A stretch of DNA of 50,662 nt, taken from contig CAYTHL010000003.1 of the NCBI GenBank assembly GCA_964437615.1, positions 1 through 50,662 of the forward strand. Direction: 5' to 3'. The translations under genes and the position numbers were made by a program. Numbering within the stretch: position 1 is the stretch's first letter; each line of letters opens with the position of its first letter. Source of the DNA: RGIG4790 sp964437615. Its GTDB lineage: Bacteria; Bacillota; Clostridia; Christensenellales; UBA1242. Below, one piece after another: positions 20,442 through 29,980 of this stretch. The notes below the pieces were generated by a model, which did not search any database, was not told the origin of the DNA, and saw nothing but the letters and a program-made list of their open reading frames with translations.

Positions 20442-21842
20442 TTATTCAAAATATTTGCTTGGGTTTTTAAGTATTTTCTTTTTGGCAAGTTCTAGCAAAA
20501 AATTTTTATTATTTGCTGACGGATGACGCAAACAATAATCTAATAAATAATTTAAAATATTTCCAATTTGGTCTAATTTTATTTCTGGCACAATATCTAT
20601 TATATCACTACCATTTATATCTAACTCTGATAAGTTTAGTGGGGTGTTTTGGGCTTTCATATTTTTATATATATTTTTCCACCTGGCGGCAATTTTGCTC
20701 TTTCTTGTAAAATCTGTATTTTCTAGGGCTATTGCATCTTTTAGGTCGCATATTTGGTCAAATATATCTAAATTTTCTCTAATAAATTTTTTAACATTTA
20801 TTTTTAGTTCTATTCCATGCTTGTCAAAATCTAGATTGCTTACAATTCGTTTTGTTTGTTCAATTGTCTTTTTAGAATAACACAAACCCTCTATTCCTAA
20901 ATTTTTTTCTATTATAATGTTTGCCCAATCTACACTAAAATTAAAGTTGTTTTTCTTTGTTTTAGTATAGAGTTTGCCTACATCATGAAGCAAGCAAGCA
21001 AGCCTAGAGTTTGGCGCGCAAACACTAAAAGTGTTTATAACGTGGCTGTAAAGATTTTCGCCCTTTTCATCTTTAATAGAACTTTTTTTAATTTCTTCAA
21101 GCGCCGGCATAATGTATGGCCACAAATTTAACTCGCCAATGAGCAACATACATTTAGCATGTGCATACTTAGAACTATCATAATTAGGGTAATACTTGTC
21201 GCAAACTATCATTCGATCTAGTTCGGCGCGCAAGCGCTGCTTACTAATTTTGCTAACTCCAGCAGCGCTTTCGTAAGCTGCAAGCAGTGTTTTTTGTTCA
21301 ATTTCCAAATTTAGGCTACAAGCAAGCCTTATCATCCTTAATATTCGCTCTGAGTCTTCTTTAAAACGCTCAGACGCCTTGCCAATACAAACTAAAAGTT
21401 TCTTTTTTAAGTCGCTCACCCCATGTTCAGGGTCCAAAATTTCGTCCTCTGTAATGTTATAATATATAGCGTTTATCGAAAAATCGCGCCTTTGGGAATC
21501 TGTTTCTACTTTTTTTACAAACTCTATTGTTACTGGATTATGTTCTCCATTATTATTATAATTTTCTTTTCTAAAGGTGGTATATTCATATCTTTTTTTG
21601 CCGGTAATAATAACTGTGCCGTACTTAGCTAGGCTTTCGTCTGTTGCAAAACTTGTTCCATTTAAAATTTTTGCTACTTTTTCTGGTTTACAAGAGGAGC
21701 ACAAATCTATGTCGTTAAATTTGTTAATCTTGAGATTAAGCAAACTATCTCTAACATATCCGCCTACTACATAGAGTGTTTCGCCGTTTCTTTCAAAAAT
21801 TTCAGCTAAAGATTTAAGTTCTTCACTAATGTTAATTTTCAT
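20442..21842 (-). CDS. cca: CCA tRNA nucleotidyltransferase / poly(A) polymerase family protein
   Basis: The 466-residue protein is a class II nucleotidyltransferase of the CCA-adding/poly(A) polymerase family, expected to add or repair the 3' CCA of tRNAs. The head domain shows YVVGGYVRDSLL (nucleotide-binding GG and RRD region), NDIDL (metal-binding Asp pair) and QRRDFSINAI (the second family motif). A central HD-type motif, CLLHDVGK, matches the fused HD domain of many bacterial members. I chose the ATG at 21842, preceded by GAGG, over an upstream in-frame start at 21902. Whether it makes CCA, A only, or poly(A) cannot be told from sequence alone. It is divergently transcribed from the SpoIID-like gene and ends at a strong terminator. 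Confidence 0.88.
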   Translation of the reverse strand: MKINISEELKSLAEIFERNGETLYVVGGYVRDSLLNLKINKFNDIDLCSSCKPEKVAKILNGTSFATDESLAKYGTVIITGKKRYEYTTFRKENYNNNGEHNPVTIEFVKKVETDSQRRDFSINAIYYNITEDEILDPEHGVSDLKKKLLVCIGKASERFKEDSERILRMIRLACSLNLEIEQKTLLAAYESAAGVSKISKQRLRAELDRMIVCDKYYPNYDSSKYAHAKCMLLIGELNLWPYIMPALEEIKKSSIKDEKGENLYSHVINTFSVCAPNSRLACLLHDVGKLYTKTKKNNFNFSVDWANIIIEKNLGIEGLCYSKKTIEQTKRIVSNLDFDKHGIELKINVKKFIRENLDIFDQICDLKDAIALENTDFTRKSKIAARWKNIYKNMKAQNTPLNLSELDINGSDIIDIVPEIKLDQIGNILNYLLDYCLRHPSANNKNFLLELAKKKILKNPSKYFE

Positions 21843-21991
21843 AATAACCTCTATGCTAATTTTATCAAAAAAATAATGCAAAGTGCAACAAATTTTAACC
21901 AATTATTAATAATAATTAAGAAGATTGTTTAATTTTTGTTTAATTTAAATATATTTTACATAATTGTTTATCTTTTATATAAAATAAACTT

Positions 21992-22873
21992 ATGAAAAAA
22001 TTTAATTTTTTATTATTATTGTTTGCTATAACTTTTGTTTTTATAATGCCTCTTAATGGATGCAAAAGCCAAGAAACTATTAAATTGTACGACGTAAATT
22101 TAAATAAAATAGTAACTCTTGCGCTAGAAGACTATGTTGCCGGCGCAACCGCTGCCGAAATGGATGAAAATTTTTCTAGCACAGCCCTAGAAACTCAAGC
22201 AATTTTATGCCGAACATATGCTTACTACTTTAAAGAAAATAATTTAAGCAAATATGCCGGTGCAGATATTTCCAACGATATAACCGAAGCTCAAGCATAT
22301 ACCACTAGCATTCCGGATAAAATTAAAACTGCCGTTAAAAACACCAAGGGTAAAGTTATTAAAAGCAACGGCAAATATATTTTGCCATATTATTGCAGTA
22401 ATTGCGGTGGGGCAAGTAGCCTAGCTAGTGATGTTTTTAATATAACAGCCAACTATTTACAACAAGTAGAAACATTAGAAAATGAGGATAATAGCAAAAA
22501 TTATTATTGGCAAGCAGAAATATCTAAATTTGATATTTTGTATGCACTAAGCAACATAGGTATAAGCCTTGCTAGCGTAAATTCCTTTATAGTAGATTCT
22601 TGTGATGCATCAAACAGAGCCTTAACTTTTAATATAGGTGGCAAAATTGTAGACGCCAATAGTTTTAGACTAGCAATTGGCAACACTATATTAAAAAGTT
22701 GCCTAATTACCAACATAACTGTTAATAGCCAAAGCATATCCTTTGAAGGCCTCGGATATGGGCACGGCGTGGGATTAAGCCAATGGGGTGCCAATATTTT
22801 AGCTAGCCAAAACTACACATCTAGCCAAATTATAAATTATTTTTATAAAAATTGCGAAATTGTAGCAAATTGA
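21992..22873 (+). CDS. SpoIID/LytB-domain lipoprotein
   Basis: The 293-residue protein belongs to the SpoIID family of peptidoglycan lytic transglycosylases, which in Bacillus drives engulfment during sporulation. Family marks are LEDYVAGATAAEM near residue 46, holding the Glu that is catalytic in characterised SpoIID, and GYGHGVGLSQWGA near the C-terminus. The N-terminus is a lipoprotein signal ending in PLNGC, so the protein is probably tethered to the outer face of the membrane. This is shorter than the ~340 residues of Bacillus SpoIID and lipid-anchored rather than transmembrane. It could therefore be the sporulation enzyme or a vegetative wall-remodelling paralogue. No clear ribosome binding site precedes the ATG. 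The gene converges on the ABC exporter operon. Confidence 0.85.
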   Translation: MKKFNFLLLLFAITFVFIMPLNGCKSQETIKLYDVNLNKIVTLALEDYVAGATAAEMDENFSSTALETQAILCRTYAYYFKENNLSKYAGADISNDITEAQAYTTSIPDKIKTAVKNTKGKVIKSNGKYILPYYCSNCGGASSLASDVFNITANYLQQVETLENEDNSKNYYWQAEISKFDILYALSNIGISLASVNSFIVDSCDASNRALTFNIGGKIVDANSFRLAIGNTILKSCLITNITVNSQSISFEGLGYGHGVGLSQWGANILASQNYTSSQIINYFYKNCEIVAN

Positions 22874-22967
22874 TAATAATTGTTAAAAATTTACCTTTTT
22901 GGTTATTTTTGTTATAAAATGTTTATAGTTATTAACGTGTTTATTACTTATTTTTTCTAATAGAAAA

Positions 22968-22992
22968 GGAGTTATTAACATATTAACACTCC
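22968..22992. repeat. Short imperfect inverted repeat between convergent genes
   Basis: GGAGT (22968-22972) pairs with ACTCC (22988-22992), with TTAA on both sides inside. It sits between the SpoIID-like gene and the ABC exporter gene on the other strand. It might be a weak terminator or an operator; the rest of the 241-bp gap shows nothing gene-like. Confidence 0.3.
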
Positions 22993-23114
22993 CTATTACT
23001 AATACTACTAAAAATAACTATAATTATCTAAATGAATGTGCATACAAAAAATAATTTTTCGTTCTAACATTATTATAGTCTAATAAGTAGATAATTATAC
23101 CTAAAAATAAATTA

Positions 23115-24929
23115 TTATATCTTTTCAAATTGGCTGTTGTATAGGTTTGCATAGAAACCTTTTTTGGCAAGTAATTCTTCATGCTTGCCCTGTTCGATAA
23201 TATGCCCCTTAGTCATAACCAAAATCATGTCGGCATTGGTTATTGTGCTAAGTCTGTGTGCAACAATAAAGTTTGTGCGACCTTTCATTATGGCGTTAAA
23301 GGCCTCTTGAATGCGCATTTCGGTGCGAGTATCTATATTACTTGTGGCCTCGTCTAAAATTAGCATAGGTGGTTTTAATAGCATAATTCTAGCTATACAA
23401 ATTAGTTGTTTTTCGCCTTGGCTAAGGTTGCTTCCGCCTTCGCTAACAATGGTATCATATTGCTGCGGCATTTTTTGAATAAACTCGTCTATGCCTGCAA
23501 GTTTGGCAGCCTCTATAACCTCTTCTAGTGGAACATTTGGGTTGCCATATGCAATATTATCTCGAATACTGGCGTTAAATAGCCATGTTTCTTGTAATAC
23601 CATACCATACTTGCTGCGCAAACTATGCCTAGTTATTTCTCTTATATCACACCCAGAAACTTTTATTGTTCCACTAGTTACATCATAAAAGCGCATAAGA
23701 AGATTAATAAGAGTACTTTTGCCGCAGCCCGTTGGACCAACTATGGCTATTTTTTGACCGCTTTCTACATTTAAATTAAGGTTTTCTATAAGTTTAACCT
23801 TAGGAATATAACTAAAATAAACATTTTGTAATTTTACAGTGCCGTCGCAGTCTATTAAGTCTGGGTTATCTACATCACTAATTTCATCAGGTTCGTCAAA
23901 AACTACAAACACTCTGGCTGCAGCCGCAAACGCCGATTGAATATCGCTAATATTTTCGCTAATTTCACTAAAAGGTTTGCCAAAGTTATTTGCGTAAGTT
24001 AAAAAACTAGAAATTGTGCCAATAGATATGCCTCCATGCAAGGCTTGCAAAGCTCCAAACAAACCAACTACACCATAAACTATGCCATTAATAAACCTAG
24101 TTGTAGGGTTAGATAATGCGCCGTAAAAACTTGATTTTTTGCAAATTTCGTAGTATTTGTTATTTACATTGCCAAAGTCTTTTATACTATCATTTTCGTG
24201 ATTAAAAGCCAAAACTACTTGCTGACCGCCAATATATTCTTCCAAATAACCCGAAAGTTCGCCCTGCGATGATACCTCGGCTTGATAGTATTTTTTTGCG
24301 CGTTTTACAAAATATAAAGTAAGAAGAACACTCATAGGTGTAAGAATTATAATTATTATAGCAAGATTAACATTTAGTAATAGCATAGAAATTATGGTTC
24401 CTACAATAGTCATTAAACCCGAAATAAAACTAGCTAGGCTCTCTAAAAAACCATCTGTCATAGTATCTATATCGTTTATCATGCGGCTAAGTAGGTCTCC
24501 GTGACTGGACGTGTCTATGTAACTTAGCGGCAAAGAGTTAAATTTTTTAAATAGCATGTCCCTAATTTTATAGGTGGCCTTGTAGTTGTAATTGTTTATG
24601 GTTATAGAGCCAAGCAAATTTGCCACTTGTGCAATAATTACAAATGCTATTAATATAAATACATACTTAGTTAGCATTCCAAAATCTACATTTCCAGCAG
24701 AGATTATGCAGTTTATGCACTTACCTAAATAAATAGGAATAAGTATTTCAAACACAGTGTTAATAAGGTCAAACAAAAAGGTTAAGTACAAATAAAATCG
24801 ATATTCTTTTGTGTACTTAAAAACTTTGGCAACAGTAGAAATTGCCGAGTGCCGCTTGTTTATTTTTTTTGCAAGATGGTCTTCGGCGGCTGCACGCATT
24901 TGATTAGATGACGCATTTGCCTTTGCCAC
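23115..24929 (-). CDS. ABC exporter half-transporter, heterodimer subunit with consensus Walker B
   Basis: The 604-residue protein has a six-helix exporter membrane domain (residues about 45-330) and a nucleotide-binding domain with Walker A GPTGCGKST, Walker B LILDEATS and the H-loop VAHRLSTI, all consensus. The signature is LSQGE instead of LSGGQ. The start is GTG, preceded by AGGAG and 3 nt after the stop of the upstream ABC gene, so the two are translationally coupled and form one operon. With its partner it makes a type IV heterodimeric exporter (BmrCD or TM287/288 style), probably exporting drugs, lipids or peptides. The substrate cannot be inferred. Confidence 0.9.
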   Translation of the reverse strand: MAKANASSNQMRAAAEDHLAKKINKRHSAISTVAKVFKYTKEYRFYLYLTFLFDLINTVFEILIPIYLGKCINCIISAGNVDFGMLTKYVFILIAFVIIAQVANLLGSITINNYNYKATYKIRDMLFKKFNSLPLSYIDTSSHGDLLSRMINDIDTMTDGFLESLASFISGLMTIVGTIISMLLLNVNLAIIIIILTPMSVLLTLYFVKRAKKYYQAEVSSQGELSGYLEEYIGGQQVVLAFNHENDSIKDFGNVNNKYYEICKKSSFYGALSNPTTRFINGIVYGVVGLFGALQALHGGISIGTISSFLTYANNFGKPFSEISENISDIQSAFAAAARVFVVFDEPDEISDVDNPDLIDCDGTVKLQNVYFSYIPKVKLIENLNLNVESGQKIAIVGPTGCGKSTLINLLMRFYDVTSGTIKVSGCDIREITRHSLRSKYGMVLQETWLFNASIRDNIAYGNPNVPLEEVIEAAKLAGIDEFIQKMPQQYDTIVSEGGSNLSQGEKQLICIARIMLLKPPMLILDEATSNIDTRTEMRIQEAFNAIMKGRTNFIVAHRLSTITNADMILVMTKGHIIEQGKHEELLAKKGFYANLYNSQFEKI

Positions 24930-24932
24930 GTG

Positions 24933-26696
24933 TTAATTCTCCTTTTTATTTTGTGAATAATGTATTTCTTGATAAACGCTGCACCTATCCAGCAACTCTT
25001 TATGTGTGCCAATATCTACAATATTGCCGGCGTCAACAACAATAATTTTGTCGGCGTCCTTAATAGAGTTTGTGCGCTGAGTGACTATAAAGGTGGTGGT
25101 GTTTTTCATAAACTGCTTTATAGACTTTCTTAGTTTGGCGTCAGTGGCAAAGTCTAGCGCACTAGAACTGTCGTCCATAATAAGTATAGACGGGTTGTCC
25201 ACAAGGGCTCTTGCAATGGTTAACCTCTGTTTTTGACCGCCAGAAAAGTTTGTGCCGCCACGATTTACCTTGTGTTTCAAAAAGTCTGGGTATTCTTTAA
25301 CAAAATCGTAACTTTGGCTTATTTTTAAGGCTTTTATCATGTCTTCTTGGGTAGCCTCTTGATTGCGCCATTTTAAATTGCTCTCTATTGTGCCATCAAA
25401 AAGAGTAGGGTTCTGCGGCACTATGCTGACAATTCGCCTAAGGTCTTCAACCCTATAATTTTTGACATTTTGATCTCCAACCAAAACCTCGCCCTCGGTG
25501 GCATCATAAAACCTAGGTATAAGGTTGGTTATGCTGCTTTTTCCACTGCCTGTTCCGCCAATTATGCCAACCATTTCGCCCGGATTTATAGTTATGGTAA
25601 GACCACTTACGGCATTTTTGATATTGTTGTAGCTAAATGACACATTTTTGTATTCCACTTTGCCCAAATTTATGTTGGTGCGGTCAATTTCAATAGGTGT
25701 TTCGGGGTCGGTAATGCTGTTTTGCAAACAGAAAATATCATTTATACGGTTGCTAGAAGTGCCCATACGCGTGTATATGGTTATCATTCTGGCAAGTGAC
25801 ACAAGAGAACTTGCTATCTGCGAAAAATAGTTGATAAAGGATATTAATTTACCTTGCTCCATGCCGCCAATATTAATTTCTATGCCGCCAAAATACAAAA
25901 TTGCCACAATTGCAAAGTTGGTTATAGTGTATATCATAGGAACAAGTGCCGCACCCCATGTGCCAAGTTTTAATTGTACATCTATAAGTTCGTAATTTGC
26001 ATTTTGAAATCTTTCGGCTTCGTAATTTTGTTTGTTAAAAGCTCTAACAACTCTTACCCCTGTCAAGTTTTCGCGAGTGATGTTGCTAGTTTTGTCTAGT
26101 TTTTGCTTACTTTCGGTAAGTAGCGGTGAAATTTTTGCGCGTACCCATAATACAACAGCAATAAGTAGCGGTGCAACTACAATAAATATAAGGCTAAGTT
26201 TTAAATTTATACTCAGCGCCATTACAAGCGAGCCAATCAATATAAATGGAATTCTAACAGCTGTTCTTAGTAAACTGCCAGTACCGCTTTTAATGTGGTA
26301 AACATCATGCACAGTGCGGTTTAAAAGTTCGGTTGTTGTAAAGGTATCTAATTCGGCATGGCTTAGGCTGTTTATATGAGTGTAAATGGCATTTCGCATC
26401 TCTTTGCCCATACCCTCTATTGCGTTGGCAGAAAATTTTTGACCAATTATTGCGCAGACAATGCCAACAACATTAAGTGCAAGTATAAGCAGTGCCATTT
26501 GCCAAATGTAAGTTGTGTCATTATTTTTTATACCTATATCTATAATATTGCCCATAAGATACGGAACAAAAACTTCGGTGGCGGCCTCTATCCCTTTAAA
26601 CACCGGAGCACCTATCGCAAATAACTTATAATTTGCCAAATAGGTTATTGGCTTAAAAATTTTAGGTTTTTTAGGCTGTTTTTGCGATTTTTTCAT
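24933..26696 (-). CDS. ABC exporter half-transporter, heterodimer subunit with degenerate catalytic site
   Basis: The 587-residue protein has the exporter membrane domain followed by a nucleotide-binding domain with Walker A GGTGSGKSS and an intact FSGGQ signature. Walker B reads LIMDDSSSALD (Asp replaces the catalytic Glu) and the H-loop reads VTQRTNSI (Gln replaces His). This is the usual pattern of the non-hydrolysing site in heterodimeric exporters. Its intact signature would complete the working site with the Walker motifs of the partner encoded just downstream. I chose the ATG at 26696 (MKKSQKQPKK). An upstream in-frame TTG at 26732 is part of the -35 box and cannot be transcribed from this promoter. 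Confidence 0.88.
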   Translation of the reverse strand: MKKSQKQPKKPKIFKPITYLANYKLFAIGAPVFKGIEAATEVFVPYLMGNIIDIGIKNNDTTYIWQMALLILALNVVGIVCAIIGQKFSANAIEGMGKEMRNAIYTHINSLSHAELDTFTTTELLNRTVHDVYHIKSGTGSLLRTAVRIPFILIGSLVMALSINLKLSLIFIVVAPLLIAVVLWVRAKISPLLTESKQKLDKTSNITRENLTGVRVVRAFNKQNYEAERFQNANYELIDVQLKLGTWGAALVPMIYTITNFAIVAILYFGGIEINIGGMEQGKLISFINYFSQIASSLVSLARMITIYTRMGTSSNRINDIFCLQNSITDPETPIEIDRTNINLGKVEYKNVSFSYNNIKNAVSGLTITINPGEMVGIIGGTGSGKSSITNLIPRFYDATEGEVLVGDQNVKNYRVEDLRRIVSIVPQNPTLFDGTIESNLKWRNQEATQEDMIKALKISQSYDFVKEYPDFLKHKVNRGGTNFSGGQKQRLTIARALVDNPSILIMDDSSSALDFATDAKLRKSIKQFMKNTTTFIVTQRTNSIKDADKIIVVDAGNIVDIGTHKELLDRCSVYQEIHYSQNKKEN

Positions 26697-26703
26697 ATCG
26701 TCT

Positions 26704-26732
26704 ATTATATATTTTGTAAAAATAGTTGTCAA
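26704..26732 (-). promoter_or_regulatory. Perfect consensus promoter of the ABC exporter operon
   Basis: On the minus strand, TTGACA (26732-26727), a 17-nt spacer and TATAAT (26709-26704) match the sigma-A consensus exactly. Only seven bases separate the -10 box from the ATG at 26696, so transcription should start at or next to the start codon. Confidence 0.8.
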
Positions 26733-26962
26733 ATAATAATTGCAAAAAACTTTAATAAAATTTAAGTTTTTAAGAATAATTTTTGCAATAAATAAGTAAA
26801 ATTTGTGTATAATTTAATAGTTAAGTTGCAGTTTTTTGCAAAAATAAGGTTATAAAAAGCAAAATATGTTATAAAATTGTAAAATTTGCAAATTTTAATT
26901 TAATATTTATTGAATAATTATTAATTTACTGGCAACAATTTATCTAATTATTGGAGGTAATT

Positions 26963-27634
26963 ATGGATTTTGACAACTCTCAAACTTTACAAAACTGCAC
27001 CCGCGCATTTTCTGCCGAATGCGCAGACGGAGCAAAATATCAGTATATGGCAGACGAGGCAACACAGCAAAAACTTAGCTATGTGTCCTCTCTTTTAAAG
27101 CAACTTGCCACCAACGAAATGGCACACGCAAAAATTTTTTTCGATTATATTGGTAAAAACACAAAAGTTCAAGACTTAAATGTAGACATAAAGGCATCTT
27201 TTCCTATGGCTCATGCTCCGTTAGAAGAAATGCTTAATATAAAGGCTCAAAACGAACTTAAACAGGCCGAAGTTGTTTATCCTGCATTTGAAAAAGTTGC
27301 AAGAAAGGAGGGTTTTAACGACATTGCGGACAAAATGGAACAAATATCAAAAATAGAAGCTGTGCACGAAAAAATTTTAAACCAAATTTATAAAGGTTTA
27401 AAGAACAAAAGTTTGTATCAATCAAATGTTCTTGTTTGTTGGAAGTGTAATAATTGCGGCTATGAGCAAAACTCAAAAAAAGCATGGACTAAATGTCCAC
27501 TATGTCAAAAAGACCAAGGCTATGTAAGATTAAAATTTAATGGTCAAACTGACGCTACAAAGGCAAGTAGTGCAGATTTAGCGTCATGTAACTGTAAGAC
27601 ATGTGTTACAAAACCTCAAAAACCGCAAAAATAA
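26963..27634 (+). CDS. rbr: Rubrerythrin
   Basis: The 223-residue protein combines a ferritin-like di-iron domain with a rubredoxin-like C-terminus. Iron ligands are visible in ECADGAKYQYMADEA, EMAHAKIFFDYI, ELKQAEVVYPAFEKV and EAVHEKIL. The rubredoxin part shows CWKCNNCGYE and CPLC. Rubrerythrin reduces hydrogen peroxide in anaerobes and sits in the cytoplasm. The ATG at 26963 follows GGAGG at good spacing; an in-frame TTG at 26951 lies inside that ribosome binding site and is not the start. An extra Cys-rich end (CNCKTC) extends past the usual terminus and might bind another metal. It points to an anaerobe that meets oxygen stress. Confidence 0.92.
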   Translation: MDFDNSQTLQNCTRAFSAECADGAKYQYMADEATQQKLSYVSSLLKQLATNEMAHAKIFFDYIGKNTKVQDLNVDIKASFPMAHAPLEEMLNIKAQNELKQAEVVYPAFEKVARKEGFNDIADKMEQISKIEAVHEKILNQIYKGLKNKSLYQSNVLVCWKCNNCGYEQNSKKAWTKCPLCQKDQGYVRLKFNGQTDATKASSADLASCNCKTCVTKPQKPQK

Positions 27635-27910
27635 CCAAATAAAGATGTAAATAATAGTAAATTTTTGTAAAAATAAGTCAAAATGCACAATTTTTAAATT
27701 TAAAAAACAAATTTTACAACTTTACTATTTTTTTTGTTTAAAATATTTTTAATATTTTACGAATAGATTTTTTATTTTTTAAATTATTGTTTTGTGCTAT
27801 GCTGGCACATTATTTTGTCTATGCAAAAAATCATCAAAAATTGTCATAAATAATTGATTTTTTTGTTTATTTATATTATTATAAAAAAAGTAATTATTAT
27901 AGGAGTTTTT

Positions 27911-28720
27911 ATGAGCAAAATTATAGCTTTTGCAAACCAAAAAGGCGGTGTTGGTAAAACAACAACCTGCTTAAATGTTTCTGCATATATGGCACTCATG
28001 GGCAAAAAAGTGTTACTTGTAGATATAGACCCGCAAGGAAACGCCACAAGCGGCCTAGGCAAAGAAAAATCTAACGAGTACAATTCTATTTATCAAGTTA
28101 TGTCTGGCGATTGCACAATAACCGAGGCTGTTATTAAAACGCCGGTAGAAAAATTAGACCTATTGCCAGCTAATTTAGACTTGGCTGGTGTAGAAGTAGA
28201 ACTTGTTGGCAAGCAAAATCGTGAAAAAATATTAAAAGGAATTTTAGATAATATCAAAAATAGTTATGATTACATAACTATTGATTGTCCTCCGTCTTTG
28301 GGGTTAATAACCGTAAATGCGCTAACGGCTGCCGACAGTGTTTGTATACCTATTCAATGTGAATTTTTTGCTCTAGAGGGCTTAACGCAGCTAATGAACA
28401 GTATAAGGCTAATTAAAAAAAATGGATTAAACACTGGGTTGCAAATAGAAGGTGTTGTATTAACTATGCGTGATACCCGCAGCAACCTTGGCAAGCAAGT
28501 GGCAGAAGAAATTACAAAATTTTTTGGAGAGGCTGTGTTTAAAACAGCAATTCCACGCAATGTACGGCTTGCCGAGTCGCCTAGTTACGGGCTGCCCGTC
28601 TATTTGTATGACAAATCTTGTGCTGGCGCACAATGTTATTTAAAACTAACCGAAGAAATTTTAACCAAAAACCATGATAAATTTAAAAAGATAAAAACTA
28701 CAAAAAGAGGAGTAAAATAG
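27911..28720 (+). CDS. parA: Chromosome partitioning ATPase ParA/Soj
   Basis: The 269-residue protein is a ParA/MinD-type ATPase with the deviant Walker A KGGVGKTT at its N-terminus, VDIDPQGN (A' motif) and TIDCPPSLG (Walker B). It acts with ParB on origin segregation and, in Bacillus, controls DnaA. The ATG at 27911 is preceded by AGGAG; an upstream in-frame start at 27854 adds a poorly conserved hydrophobic stretch and is rejected. parB follows after one base, so the two are coupled. Length and motifs match chromosomal Soj. Confidence 0.95.
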   Translation: MSKIIAFANQKGGVGKTTTCLNVSAYMALMGKKVLLVDIDPQGNATSGLGKEKSNEYNSIYQVMSGDCTITEAVIKTPVEKLDLLPANLDLAGVEVELVGKQNREKILKGILDNIKNSYDYITIDCPPSLGLITVNALTAADSVCIPIQCEFFALEGLTQLMNSIRLIKKNGLNTGLQIEGVVLTMRDTRSNLGKQVAEEITKFFGEAVFKTAIPRNVRLAESPSYGLPVYLYDKSCAGAQCYLKLTEEILTKNHDKFKKIKTTKRGVK

Positions 28721-28721
28721 T

Positions 28722-29636
28722 ATGGAAAAAAGAGGATTAGGTAGAGGATTAAACAGCCTTTTTGGAAACTTTAATTTAGATGATGATAACCTAGCAGAAA
28801 CGCCAAAAGAGAAGTCTGCAATATCATCTACAAAAGAAAAAGTAGATAGAGAAAGTATTTCATCAACAGGTGCTATACAAGTAGATGTTGGTAAAATAGA
28901 CCGCAATCCAAACCAGCCACGCACTAATTTTGACGAAAAAGCACTTAACGAACTGGCGCAATCTATAAAAACACATGGCATTGTGCAACCATTAATAGTT
29001 GTAGCCAACGGCGATAGATATACACTAGTTGCTGGCGAGCGTAGGTGGCGCGCCGCAATAAAGGCAAATTTAAAAACCGTGCCAGTGTTAGTTAAGGAAT
29101 ACACAGAGCAGCAAATTGCCGAAATTGCAATTATAGAAAATTTGCAACGCGAAGATTTAAACCCAATTGAGAGTGCAAGGGCAATAAAAGAGTTGATGAC
29201 AAAATTTAACATGACGCAAGAAAGAGTTGCAGACAAAATAGGCAAAAGTCGCCCAGCCGTTGCAAACACTTTAAGACTGCTAACCTTGCCAGAAACTATA
29301 GTAAATTTGGTATCGGCAAACAAACTGTCTGCTGGCCATGCCCGAGCCTTGCTTGCCATAGAAGATGAAAATTTACAAAAAGAGCTAGCATTAAAAGTAG
29401 TAGAAAAAAAACTATCAGTTAGAGATTTAGAACAACTAATTAAAAAACTTCAAAAAACGCAAAAAGGACTGTTAAAAGATGAAAAAAGCGTAGAATTACG
29501 CAGTTTTATAGAAGATATGAATAAAATATTGGCCACAAAAGTAAGTGTACTTGGTAACGATAAAAAGGGCAGAATTATAATTAATTACTATTCCGCCGAA
29601 GATTTGCAAAGAATATATGATATTCTAAACAAATAA
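28722..29636 (+). CDS. parB: Chromosome partitioning protein ParB/Spo0J
   Basis: The 304-residue ParB has the N-terminal domain (QPRTNF, then LVAGERRWRAA, the CTP-binding GERR motif, and NLQREDLNPIESA), a helix-turn-helix DNA-binding domain (TQERVADKIGKSR) and a C-terminal dimerisation domain. It loads on parS, slides as a CTP clamp and recruits condensin. Three parS sites lie right behind the gene. The N-terminal KRGLGRGLNSLF peptide is typical and contacts ParA. It has its own ribosome binding site, GAGG. Confidence 0.95.
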   Translation: MEKRGLGRGLNSLFGNFNLDDDNLAETPKEKSAISSTKEKVDRESISSTGAIQVDVGKIDRNPNQPRTNFDEKALNELAQSIKTHGIVQPLIVVANGDRYTLVAGERRWRAAIKANLKTVPVLVKEYTEQQIAEIAIIENLQREDLNPIESARAIKELMTKFNMTQERVADKIGKSRPAVANTLRLLTLPETIVNLVSANKLSAGHARALLAIEDENLQKELALKVVEKKLSVRDLEQLIKKLQKTQKGLLKDEKSVELRSFIEDMNKILATKVSVLGNDKKGRIIINYYSAEDLQRIYDILNK

Positions 29637-29663
29637 ATTAGTTTTTAATTATACTGTTTTACA

Positions 29664-29697
29664 AAAAGTCGCAAATTTAATGCGACTTTTATGTTTT
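29664..29697 (+). terminator. Intrinsic terminator of the parAB operon
   Basis: A 10-bp perfect stem, AAAAGTCGCA / TGCGACTTTT, with a 7-nt loop is followed by ATGTTTTTTATT. It starts 27 nt after the parB stop. Confidence 0.85.
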
Positions 29698-29704
29698 TTA
29701 TTAA

Positions 29705-29720
29705 TGTTTCACGCGAAACA
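29705..29720. promoter_or_regulatory. parS site 1 (one mismatch to consensus)
   Basis: TGTTTCACGCGAAACA differs from the perfect parS palindrome at one central base. Flanks extend the inverted repeat to TAATGTTTC / GAAACATTA. ParB binding site. Confidence 0.9.
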
Positions 29721-29814
29721 TTATTTAAAATTTTTTTCGGCAACAGAATTTTAATAATTTAATTAATAAAAATTATAATAAGTTCTATTATAAAAAACAA
29801 TTGAAATTATAAAT

Positions 29815-29830
29815 TGTTTCACGTGAAACA
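29815..29830. promoter_or_regulatory. parS site 2 (perfect)
   Basis: TGTTTCACGTGAAACA is the perfect 16-bp parS palindrome known from Bacillus and most bacteria. ParB loads here. Confidence 0.96.
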
Positions 29831-29980
29831 TTATAAACATATTAGATAAATAATTATAGGCGTGGCGAATAAAATTTTTGTAAACAATTTTACACAAAAT
29901 TTATTTTTAAAACGAATAATTGGTTGTTAAATAATACAAAAGTTCAAATAAAAAATTAAAGTTTGTTTTACTTAAATTCA

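Noticed and set aside
23115..26696. Treating the first ABC pair as abnormal because of LSQGE, DD and TQR changes
   Set aside because: One degenerate site is normal in heterodimeric ABC exporters; the other composite site has consensus residues.
28661..29359. 232-codon minus-strand frame opposite parB
   Set aside because: It is the antisense shadow of the clearly recognised parB; no family resemblance and no ribosome binding site.
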